From: Spirochaetota bacterium
Lineage (GTDB): Bacteria > Spirochaetota > Spirochaetia > Sphaerochaetales > Sphaerochaetaceae
Length of the DNA: 64,000 nt
Direction: 5' to 3'
Assembly: GCA_023401595.1 (NCBI GenBank)
Contig: JAEXDQ010000024.1
Location: forward strand, 30,578 to 94,577
The notes below the pieces were generated by a model that saw only the letters and a list, made by a program, of their open reading frames with translations, was not told the DNA's origin and made no database searches. A program made the position numbers and the translations under genes. How positions within the stretch are numbered: the stretch's first letter is position 1; each line of letters starts with the position of its first letter. Shown here in pieces: positions 26,630 through 35,890 of this stretch.

Positions 26630-26934
26630 TATATGACAATCGAACAATGGAAAGATGAGCGGTATCGATGCCGGGGCGCGTCTGATAATAGGTGTGGTTT
26701 TCTTCGGAGTCGAGTTCCGTAGGAACGTCTTCCAATGAACGTTGCGGATATGAACGGTCCGCATTGCTTTTTACGAGGAGCTGGCCGGGGACGCTGAACG
26801 CCGGGATGGACGGAGCTGTCGCAAGGTCCGTGAGACCAGGGCATGGCGTCGGGTTTTACGGACGGTTTTTGAGAATCAGACGAATTGGTAACCATCCAAG
26901 GGTGGGGAACAATATCACAAGGAGGAAAACACAT
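26630..26934. other. Leader region of the 7TM-GGDEF gene
   Basis: A 305-bp stretch without a supported gene. It ends in a strong AAGGAGGA ribosome site 7 bp before the ATG at 26935. The in-frame upstream extension to 26692 is rejected because it is charged and unlike the family. No riboswitch fold was recognised; promoter not assigned. Confidence 0.4.
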
Positions 26935-28518
26935 ATGAACTTGTTGTCGTTGTTCTCTGCCATGCTTGCTATGGCCTTCCTGATTGGTGGAATCTATTGC
27001 CTGACGAGAAACCGCAAGTTGATATTGAATGTGTTTTCGTTTCTGGTACTGCTTTGCTTGGGGTGGTGGAACTTCTGCTATGCGTTTTTCTTTTCCGCCG
27101 GGACGGAAGCCGGCGCATGGTACTGGCACCGCCTGGCCTCCTTTGGGTGGACAGGCTTTATCGTAGAGACGACCTACTACTTCATCGTATTGACCGGCGT
27201 CCATGAGAAAATGAAGAAGCTTTGGATACAGGTTGCGTTTTATATCTTTCCCCTGATACTGCTGATCCACAATCTTTTCTCAAAACCGACCAGTCTCGCC
27301 GAAGGGCTCGTCAGAAGCGCGATAGGCGGTCAGTGGACATATATCAACTCCTTGGGAAACATATGGCTGTGGCTGTATCTTCTCTATCTGACGGCCTATT
27401 TTGGGTTCGCGTTTTATCTGCTGCTCCGCTGGGCGTCCTCCGTGAAGCATCGTCTGAAGAAAAGGCTGGCAATCGGGTTCGTCATCCTGGACATGGCGAC
27501 GATCCTGTCGGGATTTGTTACGGATATGCTGTTGCCTCTTTTCGTCCCTGTCATCCCTGCGATGGCGAATCTCTGTACGGCTCTTTTTGGGGCGGGGTAT
27601 TTTTTGATCATCATCCGCTACGACCTTTTCAATCTGCACCTTGTCGTACCTGACCGCGATATCATCGAACATGGCATGGACGCAGTTCTCGTTACAGATG
27701 AAGCGGGCGAAATCCTTTATTGCAATCCGGCGGGCATGGAACTCCTGGAAGCGGAGAAATCGAAGCTGATAGGCAGCATGTTGTCGGAGCATCTTGGCGC
27801 CGAACAATATCAGGAGCAAATTCTCCGCCCGCTCCAGAACGCCGATATCATCAATGACGTGGAACTAGCCTTGGAGCTCCGGCCCGAGGGGCGAAAGCGG
27901 CTTTTGGTTTCCGCTTCCGTAGTCCGGGACAGGTTGGGGGAGTATCTTGGAACCGTGGTGTCCCTGCGCGACATTACGCAGCTCAGCCTATTGAAGGAGC
28001 AATACAAAATCCAAAGCAAGCTGTATGAGAAGCTTGCCTTCGTCGACCCGTTGACCGGACTTCCCAACCGCCGGAAAACGTTTGATGTGTTGAGCGAACG
28101 CGCAGCGGCATATGTTGGTAGCCAAGTGGACTTTTTCCTGCTGTATATGGATTTGGATAACTTCAAATCTATAAATGATATGTACGGGCATGACGCCGGT
28201 GACCGGTTTCTTGTCGAAGTGGCGAGCAGATTGAGCAAATGTGTGTTCGGGAATATCGATTTTCTAGGAAGATTGAGCGGCGATGAACTACTGATGATCG
28301 GAGGACCGGATACCTCCGAGGAAGCGATATCCGATTGTATGGAAAAGATCAGAAAGGTGTTTGAACCGGATTTCGACATTGATGGACATCATGTCAAAAA
28401 CGGTATCTCCATCGGTTATGCGAGATATTCAGATTTCAAGAATGTAGACGCCATGGTGCATCAGGCTGATGCGCAGATGTATTTGGCGAAGCAGGTCCGT
28501 CATGCTGCTGCGGAGTGA
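26935..28518 (+). CDS. 7TM-PAS-GGDEF protein, probable diguanylate cyclase
   Basis: About 527 residues. The N-terminal half has seven transmembrane helices (residues 1-220), matching the 7TM sensor region of histidine kinases and cyclases. A PAS domain follows ('MDAVLVTDEAGEILYCNPAG', then 'MELLEAEKSKLIG'). A GGDEF domain comes next: 'DPLTGLPNRRKTFDVL', 'LLYMDLDNFKSINDMYGHDAG', 'FLGRLSGDELLMIGG'. The active-site motif reads SGDEL rather than GGDEF. The two acidic residues are retained, so activity is plausible but not certain. No I-site RxxD is obvious. Preceded by an HTH gene. Confidence 0.9.
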   Translation: MNLLSLFSAMLAMAFLIGGIYCLTRNRKLILNVFSFLVLLCLGWWNFCYAFFFSAGTEAGAWYWHRLASFGWTGFIVETTYYFIVLTGVHEKMKKLWIQVAFYIFPLILLIHNLFSKPTSLAEGLVRSAIGGQWTYINSLGNIWLWLYLLYLTAYFGFAFYLLLRWASSVKHRLKKRLAIGFVILDMATILSGFVTDMLLPLFVPVIPAMANLCTALFGAGYFLIIIRYDLFNLHLVVPDRDIIEHGMDAVLVTDEAGEILYCNPAGMELLEAEKSKLIGSMLSEHLGAEQYQEQILRPLQNADIINDVELALELRPEGRKRLLVSASVVRDRLGEYLGTVVSLRDITQLSLLKEQYKIQSKLYEKLAFVDPLTGLPNRRKTFDVLSERAAAYVGSQVDFFLLYMDLDNFKSINDMYGHDAGDRFLVEVASRLSKCVFGNIDFLGRLSGDELLMIGGPDTSEEAISDCMEKIRKVFEPDFDIDGHHVKNGISIGYARYSDFKNVDAMVHQADAQMYLAKQVRHAAAE

Positions 28519-28598
28519 AATGTCGTATGGATGAATTTAGATATCCATATGGACAAAAAAAGTTTTTTCACTTACTATAGCAGAGCGTTTGAGCATTC

Positions 28599-28670
28599 GG
28601 CCGCGTAGCTCAGCGGGAGAGCATTACCTTCACACGGTAGGGGTCACTGGTTCAATCCCAGTCGCGGTCA
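28599..28670 (+). tRNA. tRNA-Val(CAC)
   Basis: A full cloverleaf can be drawn. The acceptor is GGCCGCG/CGCGGTC with one G-U pair. The D-arm is GCTC-agcggga-GAGC. The anticodon arm is TTACC-TTCACAC-GGTAG with anticodon CAC. A 5-base variable loop follows, then the T-arm ACTGG-TTCAATC-CCAGT and discriminator A. The 3' CCA is not encoded. A terminator follows within 6 bp. Confidence 0.95.
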
Positions 28671-28675
28671 ACACG

Positions 28676-28712
28676 ACAACCGGTTCCATATCAAGGGGCC
28701 GGTTGTTTTTTT
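28676..28712 (+). terminator. Intrinsic terminator of tRNA-Val
   Basis: Stem ACAACCGG (28676-28683) and CCGGTTGT (28699-28706) with a 15-base loop, followed directly by seven T residues (28706-28712). Confidence 0.9.
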
Positions 28713-29230
28713 GGCTCCGGTCTCGGTTGGACGTGTTCAGTGGCCTTCCTGCGAAACGCTTGGGACTTGTCCTCAAGACCGCCGCATTGTTTCCGCCGCC
28801 GAAGCGATCGCTCAGGCTCCATGGCATGTCTTCGTCCGGACGGCTAGCGTGAAACATGGCGGGACAGCAGTTGAAAATCTCCGATACAATGGTCTATGAG
28901 CGTCGGTCTAGCCGGTTTCCAGAAGGGGATGCTCCCGGATGACGACCTATGTCGCAAGGCTTCCGATAAACGCTGTCCGTCGACCCGGATTCATATGAAC
29001 GGGTGGAAATTGTTGTCGCCCGCCGATGATGAAGGGCGTTCGACTTTTTATTCATTTTTCTGGAAAAATGTATTGATCTGTCACGGTTTTATTATAAAAC
29101 TGATTTTTAGGTATAACTTTTAAAACAGAATACGGACATCCCAGAAAATGTGGCGTTTCCTCCATGAGGCAGTATCATGGCCGGCGTCGCGGTTTTGAAG
29201 GAGGATGTAATGCGGCGGAGATAGCTGCAA
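28713..29230. other. Gene-free region between tRNA-Val and ibrA-like pseudogene
   Basis: 518 bp with no supported gene. Short frames are present but lack ribosome sites and resemble no family. The segment 29040-29130 is AT-rich and could hold a promoter for the following pair. No copy of the tRNA 3' end or other attachment-site repeat was found by eye. Confidence 0.4.
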
Positions 29231-30530
29231 GTGGACGTCTATGAGGCATTGCAGAGAAGGCTGGACTTTATTTTTGGAGAATTCGATAATATTTTGTTGC
29301 ATTCAGCGGAGGCAAGGACAGTACGTTGCTGCTCCACCTTCTGATGGCTTATCGGAAGAAGCTTGGCCTGAGTACGAGGCTTGGTGTGTTTCATCAGGAT
29401 TTTGAGGCTCAATACCAGGCGACGACCGAATTCGTGGAAGAGATGTTCGAGCGATATCTGGATGGGATCAAACCATACTGGGTCTGCCAGCCCATGATCG
29501 TAAGGACGGCGCTGAGCAATTATCAAGTGGACTGGTGCGCCTGGGACGATAGGAGGGGGAGAAGCTTTGGGTTCGTCCTCTTCCTGAGAAACCGAACGTA
29601 GTCCATCTCGGTTGCAATCCGTTCTTCCTATACAGATACCAGATGCCGCAGGAGGCTCTTGCTAAACAGTTCGGACGATGGTACCGGATGTCCCATGGAG
29701 GGGCAAGACCGTATGTCTTCTCGGGGTGAGAGCGGGGGAATCGCTTTTACGTTATAATGGCTTCCTGAAGATGAAGTATGGCTATGAAGGACTATGCTGG
29801 ATATCCCGCCAGTTCAAGGATGTTTGGACCGCTTCTCCATTGTATGACTGGTCTACGTCCGACATATGGGGCGCATATGCGAAATTCAATTATCCATACA
29901 ACAGACTGTATGATTTGTATTACAAGGCGGGGTTGAAACCGAACCAGATGCGGGTCGCGTCGCCGTTCAGCGACTATGCCAAGGATTCTCTGAACCTGTA
30001 TCGCGTACAGGAACCCGAGACCTGGGGGCGTCTTGTGGGACGTGTCCAGGGGGCGAATTTCGCGGCGTTGTACGGAAGGACGAAGGCCATGGGATATCGG
30101 AACGTAGTGTTGCCGGAAGGCCATACATGGAAATCCTATACGCAGTTCCTGCTGGATACGTTGCCGGTGCGCTTACGCAACAGATACATAAGGAAATTCA
30201 ACACATCGATCCGGTTCTGGCATGAAACGGACGGGGGGGGGTGTCGGAGAACGCCATCGGGAACTCCTTGCGAAAGACTACAAGGTCGCAAGGAGCGGCG
30301 TATCAAACTATACGCTGGACAAGAAATCCCGAATCGTGTTCCTCCAGAAGATACCTGACGATACGGACGATATCATTAGCACGAAGGATATCCCTTCATG
30401 GAAAAGAATGTGCTGTTGTATTCTGAAGAACGACCATTTGTGCCGGTCGATGGGCTTCGGGCTGTCGAAGCGAGAACGGGAACGGATTGCGTTCTTGAAG
30501 AACGAATACCGTGTGACTGAGGAATGGTGA
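29231..30530 (+). pseudogene. ibrA-like PAPS-reductase-fold protein (DUF3440), disrupted by four homopolymer frameshifts
   Basis: The pieces join into one protein of about 430 residues. A GTG start gives VDVYEALQRRLDFIFGEFDN, then the PP-loop 'SGGKDSTLLLHLL' in a second frame. 'EKLWVRPLPEKPNVVHLGCN' is in a third, 'LLGVRAGESLLRYNG' to 'RKFNTSIRFWHETDG' in a fourth, and 'SWKRMCCCILKNDHLC' in a fifth stretch. The breaks fall at T4 (29292-29295), G5 (29555-29559), G4 (29700-29703) and G9 (30233-30241). The first three look like one-base losses and the last a one-base gain. IbrA-type proteins bear a PAPS-reductase/ATP-pyrophosphatase fold. As read, no full protein can be made. The downstream ibrB-like gene is intact and abuts the stop codon. 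Confidence 0.88.
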
Positions 30531-31049
30531 ATGAAATACAGAAGTCCTGTCTATGATGTCGTCGGCGTACCTGCGGAACAGGTGAGGGCGAACTCCTACA
30601 ATCCGAATGCCGTCGCTTCTCCTGAAATGAAACTACTCTACGACAGTATCAGGGAAGATGAATATACGCAGCCCATCGTATGCTACCATGACCGGGAGAA
30701 AGACTTGTATATCATTGTGGATGTGTTTCACCGTTATCGTGTCATGTTGGAATATCCCGACATCTATGAACGGGAACAGGGGCTGCTTCCCGTTGTGGTG
30801 ATCGACCGGCCTTTGGATTGCCGTATGGCGAGTACGATACGCCACAATCGAGCGCGAGGCGTTCACAACATCGACCTCATGAGCAATATCGTCAGAGAAC
30901 TCCACGATATCGGACGAAGCGACGCTTGGATTTCAAAGCATCTCGGTCTGGACAGGGACGAAATCTTGCGTTTGAAGCAGATCACTGGTCTTGCGGCGTT
31001 GTTCCGTGATGTCGGGTTCGGTAAAGCCTGGATTCCCGAAGAGGACTAA
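30531..31049 (+). CDS. IbrB-like ParB-domain protein
   Basis: A 172-residue protein with a ParB/sulfiredoxin-like nuclease domain: 'VPAEQVRANSYNPNAV' (about 13-28), 'DSIREDEYTQPIVCYHD', 'YIIVDVFHRYRVM' and 'TIRHNRARGVHNIDLM'. This is the layout of IbrB, always found beside IbrA (DUF3440). In E. coli the pair was described as activators of immunoglobulin-binding protein genes; the biochemical activity is unknown. The ATG follows the stop of the ibrA-like frame directly, with GAGG upstream, so the two are co-transcribed. The gene looks intact even though its partner is broken. Confidence 0.9.
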   Translation: MKYRSPVYDVVGVPAEQVRANSYNPNAVASPEMKLLYDSIREDEYTQPIVCYHDREKDLYIIVDVFHRYRVMLEYPDIYEREQGLLPVVVIDRPLDCRMASTIRHNRARGVHNIDLMSNIVRELHDIGRSDAWISKHLGLDRDEILRLKQITGLAALFRDVGFGKAWIPEED

Positions 31050-31156
31050 CGCAGCGGCACGGGCTTTTGACTCCCCCGGTTTTTCCGGGAAGACATAAAG
31101 TGCCGAACTCTCTGCGGCGGGAGCCCGATGCGCTCGAATCGAAAGTCAGTCTCCGG

Positions 31157-32077
31157 TCATATGAACAGCAATACTACGCCTCCGATGGATATGATCGTCC
31201 CTGCTACGGACGCCATGGAAAGCGTTCGGTGGAATACGAACTTGTCCACGGGCAACAGGAGTATCGGACTGATCTGGCTGATCGCCGTCACGATACCGAC
31301 AGGGGCCAGCGTCAAGGCGAGCATTTGGCTGCTCATTCCCAAGACCGGCCCGGAAATAGCGGCGAGCGCAAGCAAACCGAACAGCTTCACGTTTTTGAGC
31401 GTTTTGATATCGTTGAAGAAGCTCCTGGAAAAAAACGTGGAATAAACTATGAAGGCGAGCAGTCCCCCGAAGTTCCTGATCAGATTTGATGAGACCGCAG
31501 GAACGTCGTTCAACGCATATTTCGCCAGAATATAGGAGATTGATTGCAATACCGCTCCAAGAAAAGCGCAGATCAGGCCGATCCTGACGTTCTTGTCCTG
31601 TCCCTCAGCCGTCGTGGGCGTTGTTTTCCTATGTGCCGCAAGCTCACCTAGGACCATGCAGATGATTCCTCCGATGGTCAACGCTATGCCGAATATCTCG
31701 GTCAAGGAAAGGGCTTGTGAGAAACAGAAATAGGAAAGGACCGCGGAGACTACCGGCGACAATGTCATGATGACGAGGGATTCCCTGGCTCCTAGAAAGA
31801 TATAGGCTTTGAACATCAGCAGATCCGTAACGAAATAGCCTATCACTCCGGAGGAGAGCAAAGCCGCGTAGGTCCTCGCGCTGGCATGCAACGGAAACGC
31901 CCCGTCGGTGAACAGCGTCAGCAGCAGGATCGCCGGAAAGGCAATCCACATCCTTGCATGGGCAAGACTATCGCTTTTGATGAAAGATCCGAGATATCTA
32001 TACGTGACCGAATTCCCCGCCCAGCAAGCGGCGGTGAACAATGCGAGCAGTTGCCCGAGGAGCTGTTGTGATTCCAT
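31157..32077 (-). CDS. DMT/EamA-family permease
   Basis: A 306-residue ten-helix transporter with two EamA halves. The first begins 'LLGQLLALFTAACWAGNSVTY' and ends 'SLVIMTLSPVVSAVLSYFCF'. The second begins 'IGLICAFLGAVLQSISYILAK' and ends 'GIVTAISQISPILLLPVDKF'. Substrate unknown. It is unrelated in detail to the other DMT gene near 4-5 kb. It is convergent with the ibrB-like gene and stands alone. Confidence 0.9.
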   Translation of the reverse strand: MESQQLLGQLLALFTAACWAGNSVTYRYLGSFIKSDSLAHARMWIAFPAILLLTLFTDGAFPLHASARTYAALLSSGVIGYFVTDLLMFKAYIFLGARESLVIMTLSPVVSAVLSYFCFSQALSLTEIFGIALTIGGIICMVLGELAAHRKTTPTTAEGQDKNVRIGLICAFLGAVLQSISYILAKYALNDVPAVSSNLIRNFGGLLAFIVYSTFFSRSFFNDIKTLKNVKLFGLLALAAISGPVLGMSSQMLALTLAPVGIVTAISQISPILLLPVDKFVFHRTLSMASVAGTIISIGGVVLLFI

Positions 32078-32388
32078 GATGGTTTGAACGTATCAGAAAG
32101 CTGTGGAAAATGATAGCCATGTCGCCGTTTCCGCTATATGCAGGCCAGCCTTTTTCCGGATGCCTGGAGAATACCGGCTGTTCGTCCGAAACATGTATCC
32201 TTTGATGCCGGGAATGGAAAAACTGCGAAACTCACATTCGTCCAGCCATGCCGGGCCGCTGTCGAGGGCTTGTGTGAACCGAGCTTGTTCTAATCGCACC
32301 CCGGACCGTCGGGAAGAGGCCGCCGTACAAGTCTACGGCTTGACCGACAGCCATCCAACCGAATCGCGCCAAGGAGAGACTGCGGCCT
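32078..32388. other. Intergenic region
   Basis: 311 bp between two minus-strand genes. It should hold the promoter of the DMT gene and the 3' end of the AraC-type gene's transcript. No coding frame, hairpin with T-tract or repeat was recognised. Confidence 0.4.
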
Positions 32389-33243
32389 TTAGCCTTTCTT
32401 CACGATCGGTACCCAGACCTCGAAAGCGGCGTTCGCAGGATTCGGTTCCAGATAGAGCTCGATGTCAGGGGCGTTCGCATATTCATATCCCGATGTCGGC
32501 AACCATTCGGTGATGGCCCGCTGCTCGATCTCCTGTATGGCGGCGGGCATGGGGCCTTTTCCCGGAAAGATGGCCCAGGTATTCGCAGGTACGGTGTATT
32601 CCACCATGCCCTCCGCAAGCGGCAGGTCGGAAGCTACGGCGATATAATAGTCCCACGAAGCGCCGTCCTGTTCCGTTCCGCAGACTCCCAGCACCCCCTT
32701 GGGGTTCCCGTTCATCAACGCGCAGATCTGCCCTAGGAGCGGACTTGCGGATACCTGCCCCCAGAACATCGGAACCTGTTGGAAACTCTTCTCGATGTCC
32801 TGGTCGATGCTGGTCTTGACGCCTACGATCCTGAACGCTTCTTTCTTTTCAATCCGATACTCCATTTCACTTTCTCCTTTGATGGAAATCTTGAAGCTGA
32901 TGCGGGGATATGCTTTCAGGGCCATTCCTTCCTTACGCGCCAACGACGGGGCCATTCCATGCATGCTTTGGAACGCTCTGTTGAAGGCGGTAGGGGAGTC
33001 ATAGCCGTATTTAACCGCGACGTCGATCACCTTCTCCCCGTTCTGCAAGTCCAGCGCAGCCAGGGTCAGTCTCCGGCGTCTGATGTATTCGCCGATCGGT
33101 ACTCCGACAATACAGGTGAACATCTTCTGGAAATGATAACTCGAACAACAGGCGATATCCGCCGCTCGTTTGTATGAAATCTCATCGAGAAGATGCTCCT
33201 CCACATAGTCGAGAGCCTGGTTCATCTTCATCAGCCATTCCAT
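32389..33243 (-). CDS. AraC-family regulator with GyrI-like effector domain
   Basis: A 284-residue transcription factor of the Rob/TetD type. Two AraC helix-turn-helix motifs are at the N-terminus: 'SYKRAADIACCSSYHFQKMF' (about 22-41) and 'VIDVAVKYGYDSPTAFNRAF' (about 73-92). A GyrI-like small-molecule-binding domain occupies about 125-284 ('MEYRIEKKEAFRIVGVKTSI', 'NTWAIFPGKGPMPAAIQEI', 'ELYLEPNPANAAFEVWVPI'). Start at 33243 chosen for the strong AGGAGGT site; the frame to 33369 is an arginine-rich extension without support. Likely controls a drug or stress response; no obvious target nearby except the adjacent DMT exporter. Confidence 0.92.
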   Translation of the reverse strand: MEWLMKMNQALDYVEEHLLDEISYKRAADIACCSSYHFQKMFTCIVGVPIGEYIRRRRLTLAALDLQNGEKVIDVAVKYGYDSPTAFNRAFQSMHGMAPSLARKEGMALKAYPRISFKISIKGESEMEYRIEKKEAFRIVGVKTSIDQDIEKSFQQVPMFWGQVSASPLLGQICALMNGNPKGVLGVCGTEQDGASWDYYIAVASDLPLAEGMVEYTVPANTWAIFPGKGPMPAAIQEIEQRAITEWLPTSGYEYANAPDIELYLEPNPANAAFEVWVPIVKKG

Positions 33244-33408
33244 GCGAAACCTCCTCTGCCATCGGCAGCCACGGACTCGGCGGCTACCGGCCATCCGCTT
33301 CATGACCATACCATACCAGACGCAGGAATTGTGAACCTCTCCGTCCCTGTTGTGTTGTGCGAGGTTCAAGTGGTCCTCCGTAGCGATTCCATGATGCCTG
33401 GCATACTG

Positions 33409-33453
33409 CGTAGCCTAGCATACCGTAGCCTGGTATACCGTAGCCTGGTATAC
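33409..33453. repeat. Three 15-bp tandem repeats
   Basis: CGTAGCCTGGTATAC at 33424 and 33439, preceded by a copy with two differences at 33409; period 15 bp. It lies in the gap between the EEP-family hydrolase and the AraC-type gene. The unit shares the TAGCCT/GCCTAG words seen in other arrays of the window. Confidence 0.9.
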
Positions 33454-33521
33454 CGTACGTTTTGGGACTTCCCTGCGGCTGTACCGCCCCTTTTCACCGG
33501 CGGCGGACGTCCTTCATACCA

Positions 33522-34637
33522 TTATTCCAGCTCAAAACGCAGCAATACCGGCTGATGATCGCTATAGGCGAAATCCGTATCGACATTGTCCGCTCTGGCC
33601 TTCACATTGTCCGACACAATGAAACCGTCGACGACAGTAGTGAAGTTGACGCCTTTTTCGTAAGGGATTTCCGCGGTGCGGCAAGTTGGCACTTCCGTTT
33701 CGTTGTCCGCGGCCACAATCCTGAACCCCGGGGCGAGGTCGTCATCGGTAAGGATGAACACCCATTCCGGGAACTGCTGGCGGCTGGGGAACGCATGGGC
33801 GGAGGTCTTTCCCAACGCATGGTTGAAGTCCCCGCCGATAATGACATAGTTGCCTTTCGCATATTCCTCGGCTGCGACTTGATTGAGCATCTCCAGCTGC
33901 TGCGTCCTGATCACCCCGCCCTTGTCATAGGCCGACATATGACTGTTGATCAGTACGAGGTCCCTGCCGTTGTCGACCGGAACCCTATGGACGGAGAAGC
34001 ATCTGTCCAAATCAAAGAATCTGGTTGGAAAGCCCATATCGACGGGATAGCTGCGCCGGACGTTGCCTTCGAGCCTGTATTTGCTCAAGGTAAGCAACCC
34101 TGCGTAGGTCTTGCCGTGAGGATCGTGCAACGGGTAGTGCAGCCAGGCTGAATGGAAGTTCTCGGCGAAGGTATACCCATAGCCGGTCATGGCGCCGGTG
34201 ATCTGTTGGAGCTGGTTGATATGATAGCTCCTCGTCGCATCGGCGTCGACTTCCTGTAGGAACGCGAAATCCGGTGCGAGCTTCTTCAGCTCATCGACGA
34301 CACCGTCAGTATTGTGCTGTACGGCTTCCCTGCTTTCCGCCTTGCCGTATAAGCCGGTCACTTCCGTACCGTCGAGCATGGTTCCTGTATCCATGAAGAA
34401 GCTGTAGGTCGGCCTGTAAGCGCCGAAGCCGATGTTGTAGGTGGCTATGGTATATTCCCAGCCAGTCTCCACACCGGGGAGCCGCGGGTTTTCAAAGGCC
34501 AGCTCCGTTCCATCGGGAATCCTGTCGTATTGGACGACTACATATGCGACATAACCGCCGATGATCAGTACAAGGAGGGCCGCGGCGATTCCCAAGCCGA
34601 TCAGCACCCGACGAAGCCAGTCTAACACTTTTTTCAT
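33522..34637 (-). CDS. Endonuclease/exonuclease/phosphatase-family protein, membrane-anchored
   Basis: A 371-residue protein with an N-terminal membrane helix (KKVLDWLRRVLIGLGIAAAL and onward, residues 2-32) and an exported EEP-fold domain. Motifs are 'ATYNIGFGAYRP', 'FAFLQEVDAD', 'LVLINSHMSAYDKGG', 'NYVIIGGDFNHALG' and C-terminal 'FAYSDHQPVLLRFEL'. The Asn, Glu, Asp, Asn and His expected for Mg-dependent phosphodiesterase activity are present. Being outside the membrane it may act on lipids (sphingomyelinase-like) or nucleic acid; the sequence does not decide. Start at 34637 is set by the helix, since the upstream extension to 34784 is unlike the family. Confidence 0.88.
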   Translation of the reverse strand: MKKVLDWLRRVLIGLGIAAALLVLIIGGYVAYVVVQYDRIPDGTELAFENPRLPGVETGWEYTIATYNIGFGAYRPTYSFFMDTGTMLDGTEVTGLYGKAESREAVQHNTDGVVDELKKLAPDFAFLQEVDADATRSYHINQLQQITGAMTGYGYTFAENFHSAWLHYPLHDPHGKTYAGLLTLSKYRLEGNVRRSYPVDMGFPTRFFDLDRCFSVHRVPVDNGRDLVLINSHMSAYDKGGVIRTQQLEMLNQVAAEEYAKGNYVIIGGDFNHALGKTSAHAFPSRQQFPEWVFILTDDDLAPGFRIVAADNETEVPTCRTAEIPYEKGVNFTTVVDGFIVSDNVKARADNVDTDFAYSDHQPVLLRFELE

Positions 34638-34864
34638 ACATGCATTCTGCACCAACTCAGTGAAAAAAGCAAACGTACAGAGTCTTGTCCGTCTGTACGC
34701 CAAGGGGTATCCGACATCTGGGACTTTATTTTGTCCGGGGTGCGGCGATCCCTCCATGGGCGAGGGCCTGTTGTCGTTCGGCACGACTTGCGTTTCCTTG
34801 GCGAAGCCGAAGGAACCATAGACATAGTTCCCTGTCAGGTCTGCTCAGGAAGAGATAATGAAGC

Positions 34865-35650
34865 TCATGCTTTGAGATAGAATTCCAGTGATTTTTTCAG
34901 CGCCTCGTTGAAGAAATACCAGTCGTGACGTCCTTTCCATTTCTCATAGGTAAAGTCCTGCGCCAGCTTTTCCTTCTCCTTGGCGAACCGGAGGTTGTCA
35001 GCGCGCAGATAGTCCTCCGTACCGCCCACGGAATAGATTCGCGGTTTGTCCCGCCCTTGTAGCGTTTGTCTCGCAAGCTCCAGGAGTTCACAAGCGGCGT
35101 TCCACACGAGGTAGTCGCCGAAAATGGAGTGCATGTCGTCTACCATCTGCTTCCCGTAATGCACCAGCGCCATCTTCTCTCCCTGCTTCGTCCGCAGAAC
35201 TTCCATTGCTTTCTTCAGGAACAACCAGACGCTTGATATCGCACCGCAGAAGCCATATCTGGTAGGATTTGTCAACGCCACTTTCAAAGCTCCATAGCCG
35301 CCCATCGATACCCCGATCACCGCCGTATCTTCACGGGCGGAGGATACATTGAAAGTCCTGTTGCACATCAAGGGTAATTCTTCGGTAACGTAGGTGAAGA
35401 ACCTTTGTCCATGCTCCATGTCCGTATAGAAGCTTCTCGCCACTTCCGGCATAATGAACGTTACCCGGTAGTCCCTTGCGAAATAGGGGAGCATCGTATA
35501 GTTCACCCAGTCGCCGTTGCCGCCATATAGTCCATGCAGGAGATACACGACTTTGCAGGGTCGTTCTGTCGTGAGGTCAATCGGGGTAATGACCGTGATA
35601 CCCGTCTCCATCTCCAATACGCCCGATGAAACGCTGCCTTTGAGAATCAT
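34865..35650 (-). CDS. Esterase D / S-formylglutathione hydrolase-like alpha/beta hydrolase
   Basis: A 261-residue cytoplasmic serine hydrolase of the PF00756 esterase family. 'KVVYLLHGLYGGNGDWVNYT' (about 34-53) supplies the oxyanion loop, 'AVIGVSMGGYGALKVAL' (about 109-125) holds the nucleophile Ser in GVSMGG, and 'GRHDWYFFNEALKKSLEF' near the C-terminus supplies the catalytic His. The substrate may be a carbohydrate ester, as in feruloyl or acetyl-xylan esterases. No signal peptide is seen. Monocistronic, 227 bp from the EEP gene. Confidence 0.9.
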   Translation of the reverse strand: MILKGSVSSGVLEMETGITVITPIDLTTERPCKVVYLLHGLYGGNGDWVNYTMLPYFARDYRVTFIMPEVARSFYTDMEHGQRFFTYVTEELPLMCNRTFNVSSAREDTAVIGVSMGGYGALKVALTNPTRYGFCGAISSVWLFLKKAMEVLRTKQGEKMALVHYGKQMVDDMHSIFGDYLVWNAACELLELARQTLQGRDKPRIYSVGGTEDYLRADNLRFAKEKEKLAQDFTYEKWKGRHDWYFFNEALKKSLEFYLKA

Positions 35651-35890
35651 GACTTCCTCCCCGTTTTCCGTTGCCCCCGGTCTTTTCTGTCCATCCCGTC
35701 AATCCACGATGCGCCGCTGGAAAGAACCTTGCGGCGGCCATCTTTTCTCTTTGCGTCTGATCCCGATACGGGATGATGAATTTTCTCAGGCCGTGGCGAT
35801 GTTTCCCCCCAAAAGCCGTCCCTGTTTCAGAGTCTTTTCAGACATGACGATTCCCTGCGTGACGAGTTCCCACGTAGGGCGGTCGTACTT

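Noticed and set aside
28599..28670. tRNA-Val as a proven attachment site
   Set aside because: No integrase or duplicated tRNA 3' end was found in the window, so this stays a hypothesis only.
28630..28857. Minus-strand open frame across tRNA-Val
   Set aside because: Its end, 'TGIEPVTPTV', is the well-known false peptide produced by reading a tRNA gene antisense. There is no ribosome site.
29678..30358. Treating the middle frame as a complete independent gene
   Set aside because: It starts mid-domain and continues the protein encoded upstream and downstream in other frames.
34638..34784. N-terminal extension of the EEP-family protein
   Set aside because: The added residues are unlike the family and push the membrane helix inward. 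The helix starts naturally at the ATG at 34637.
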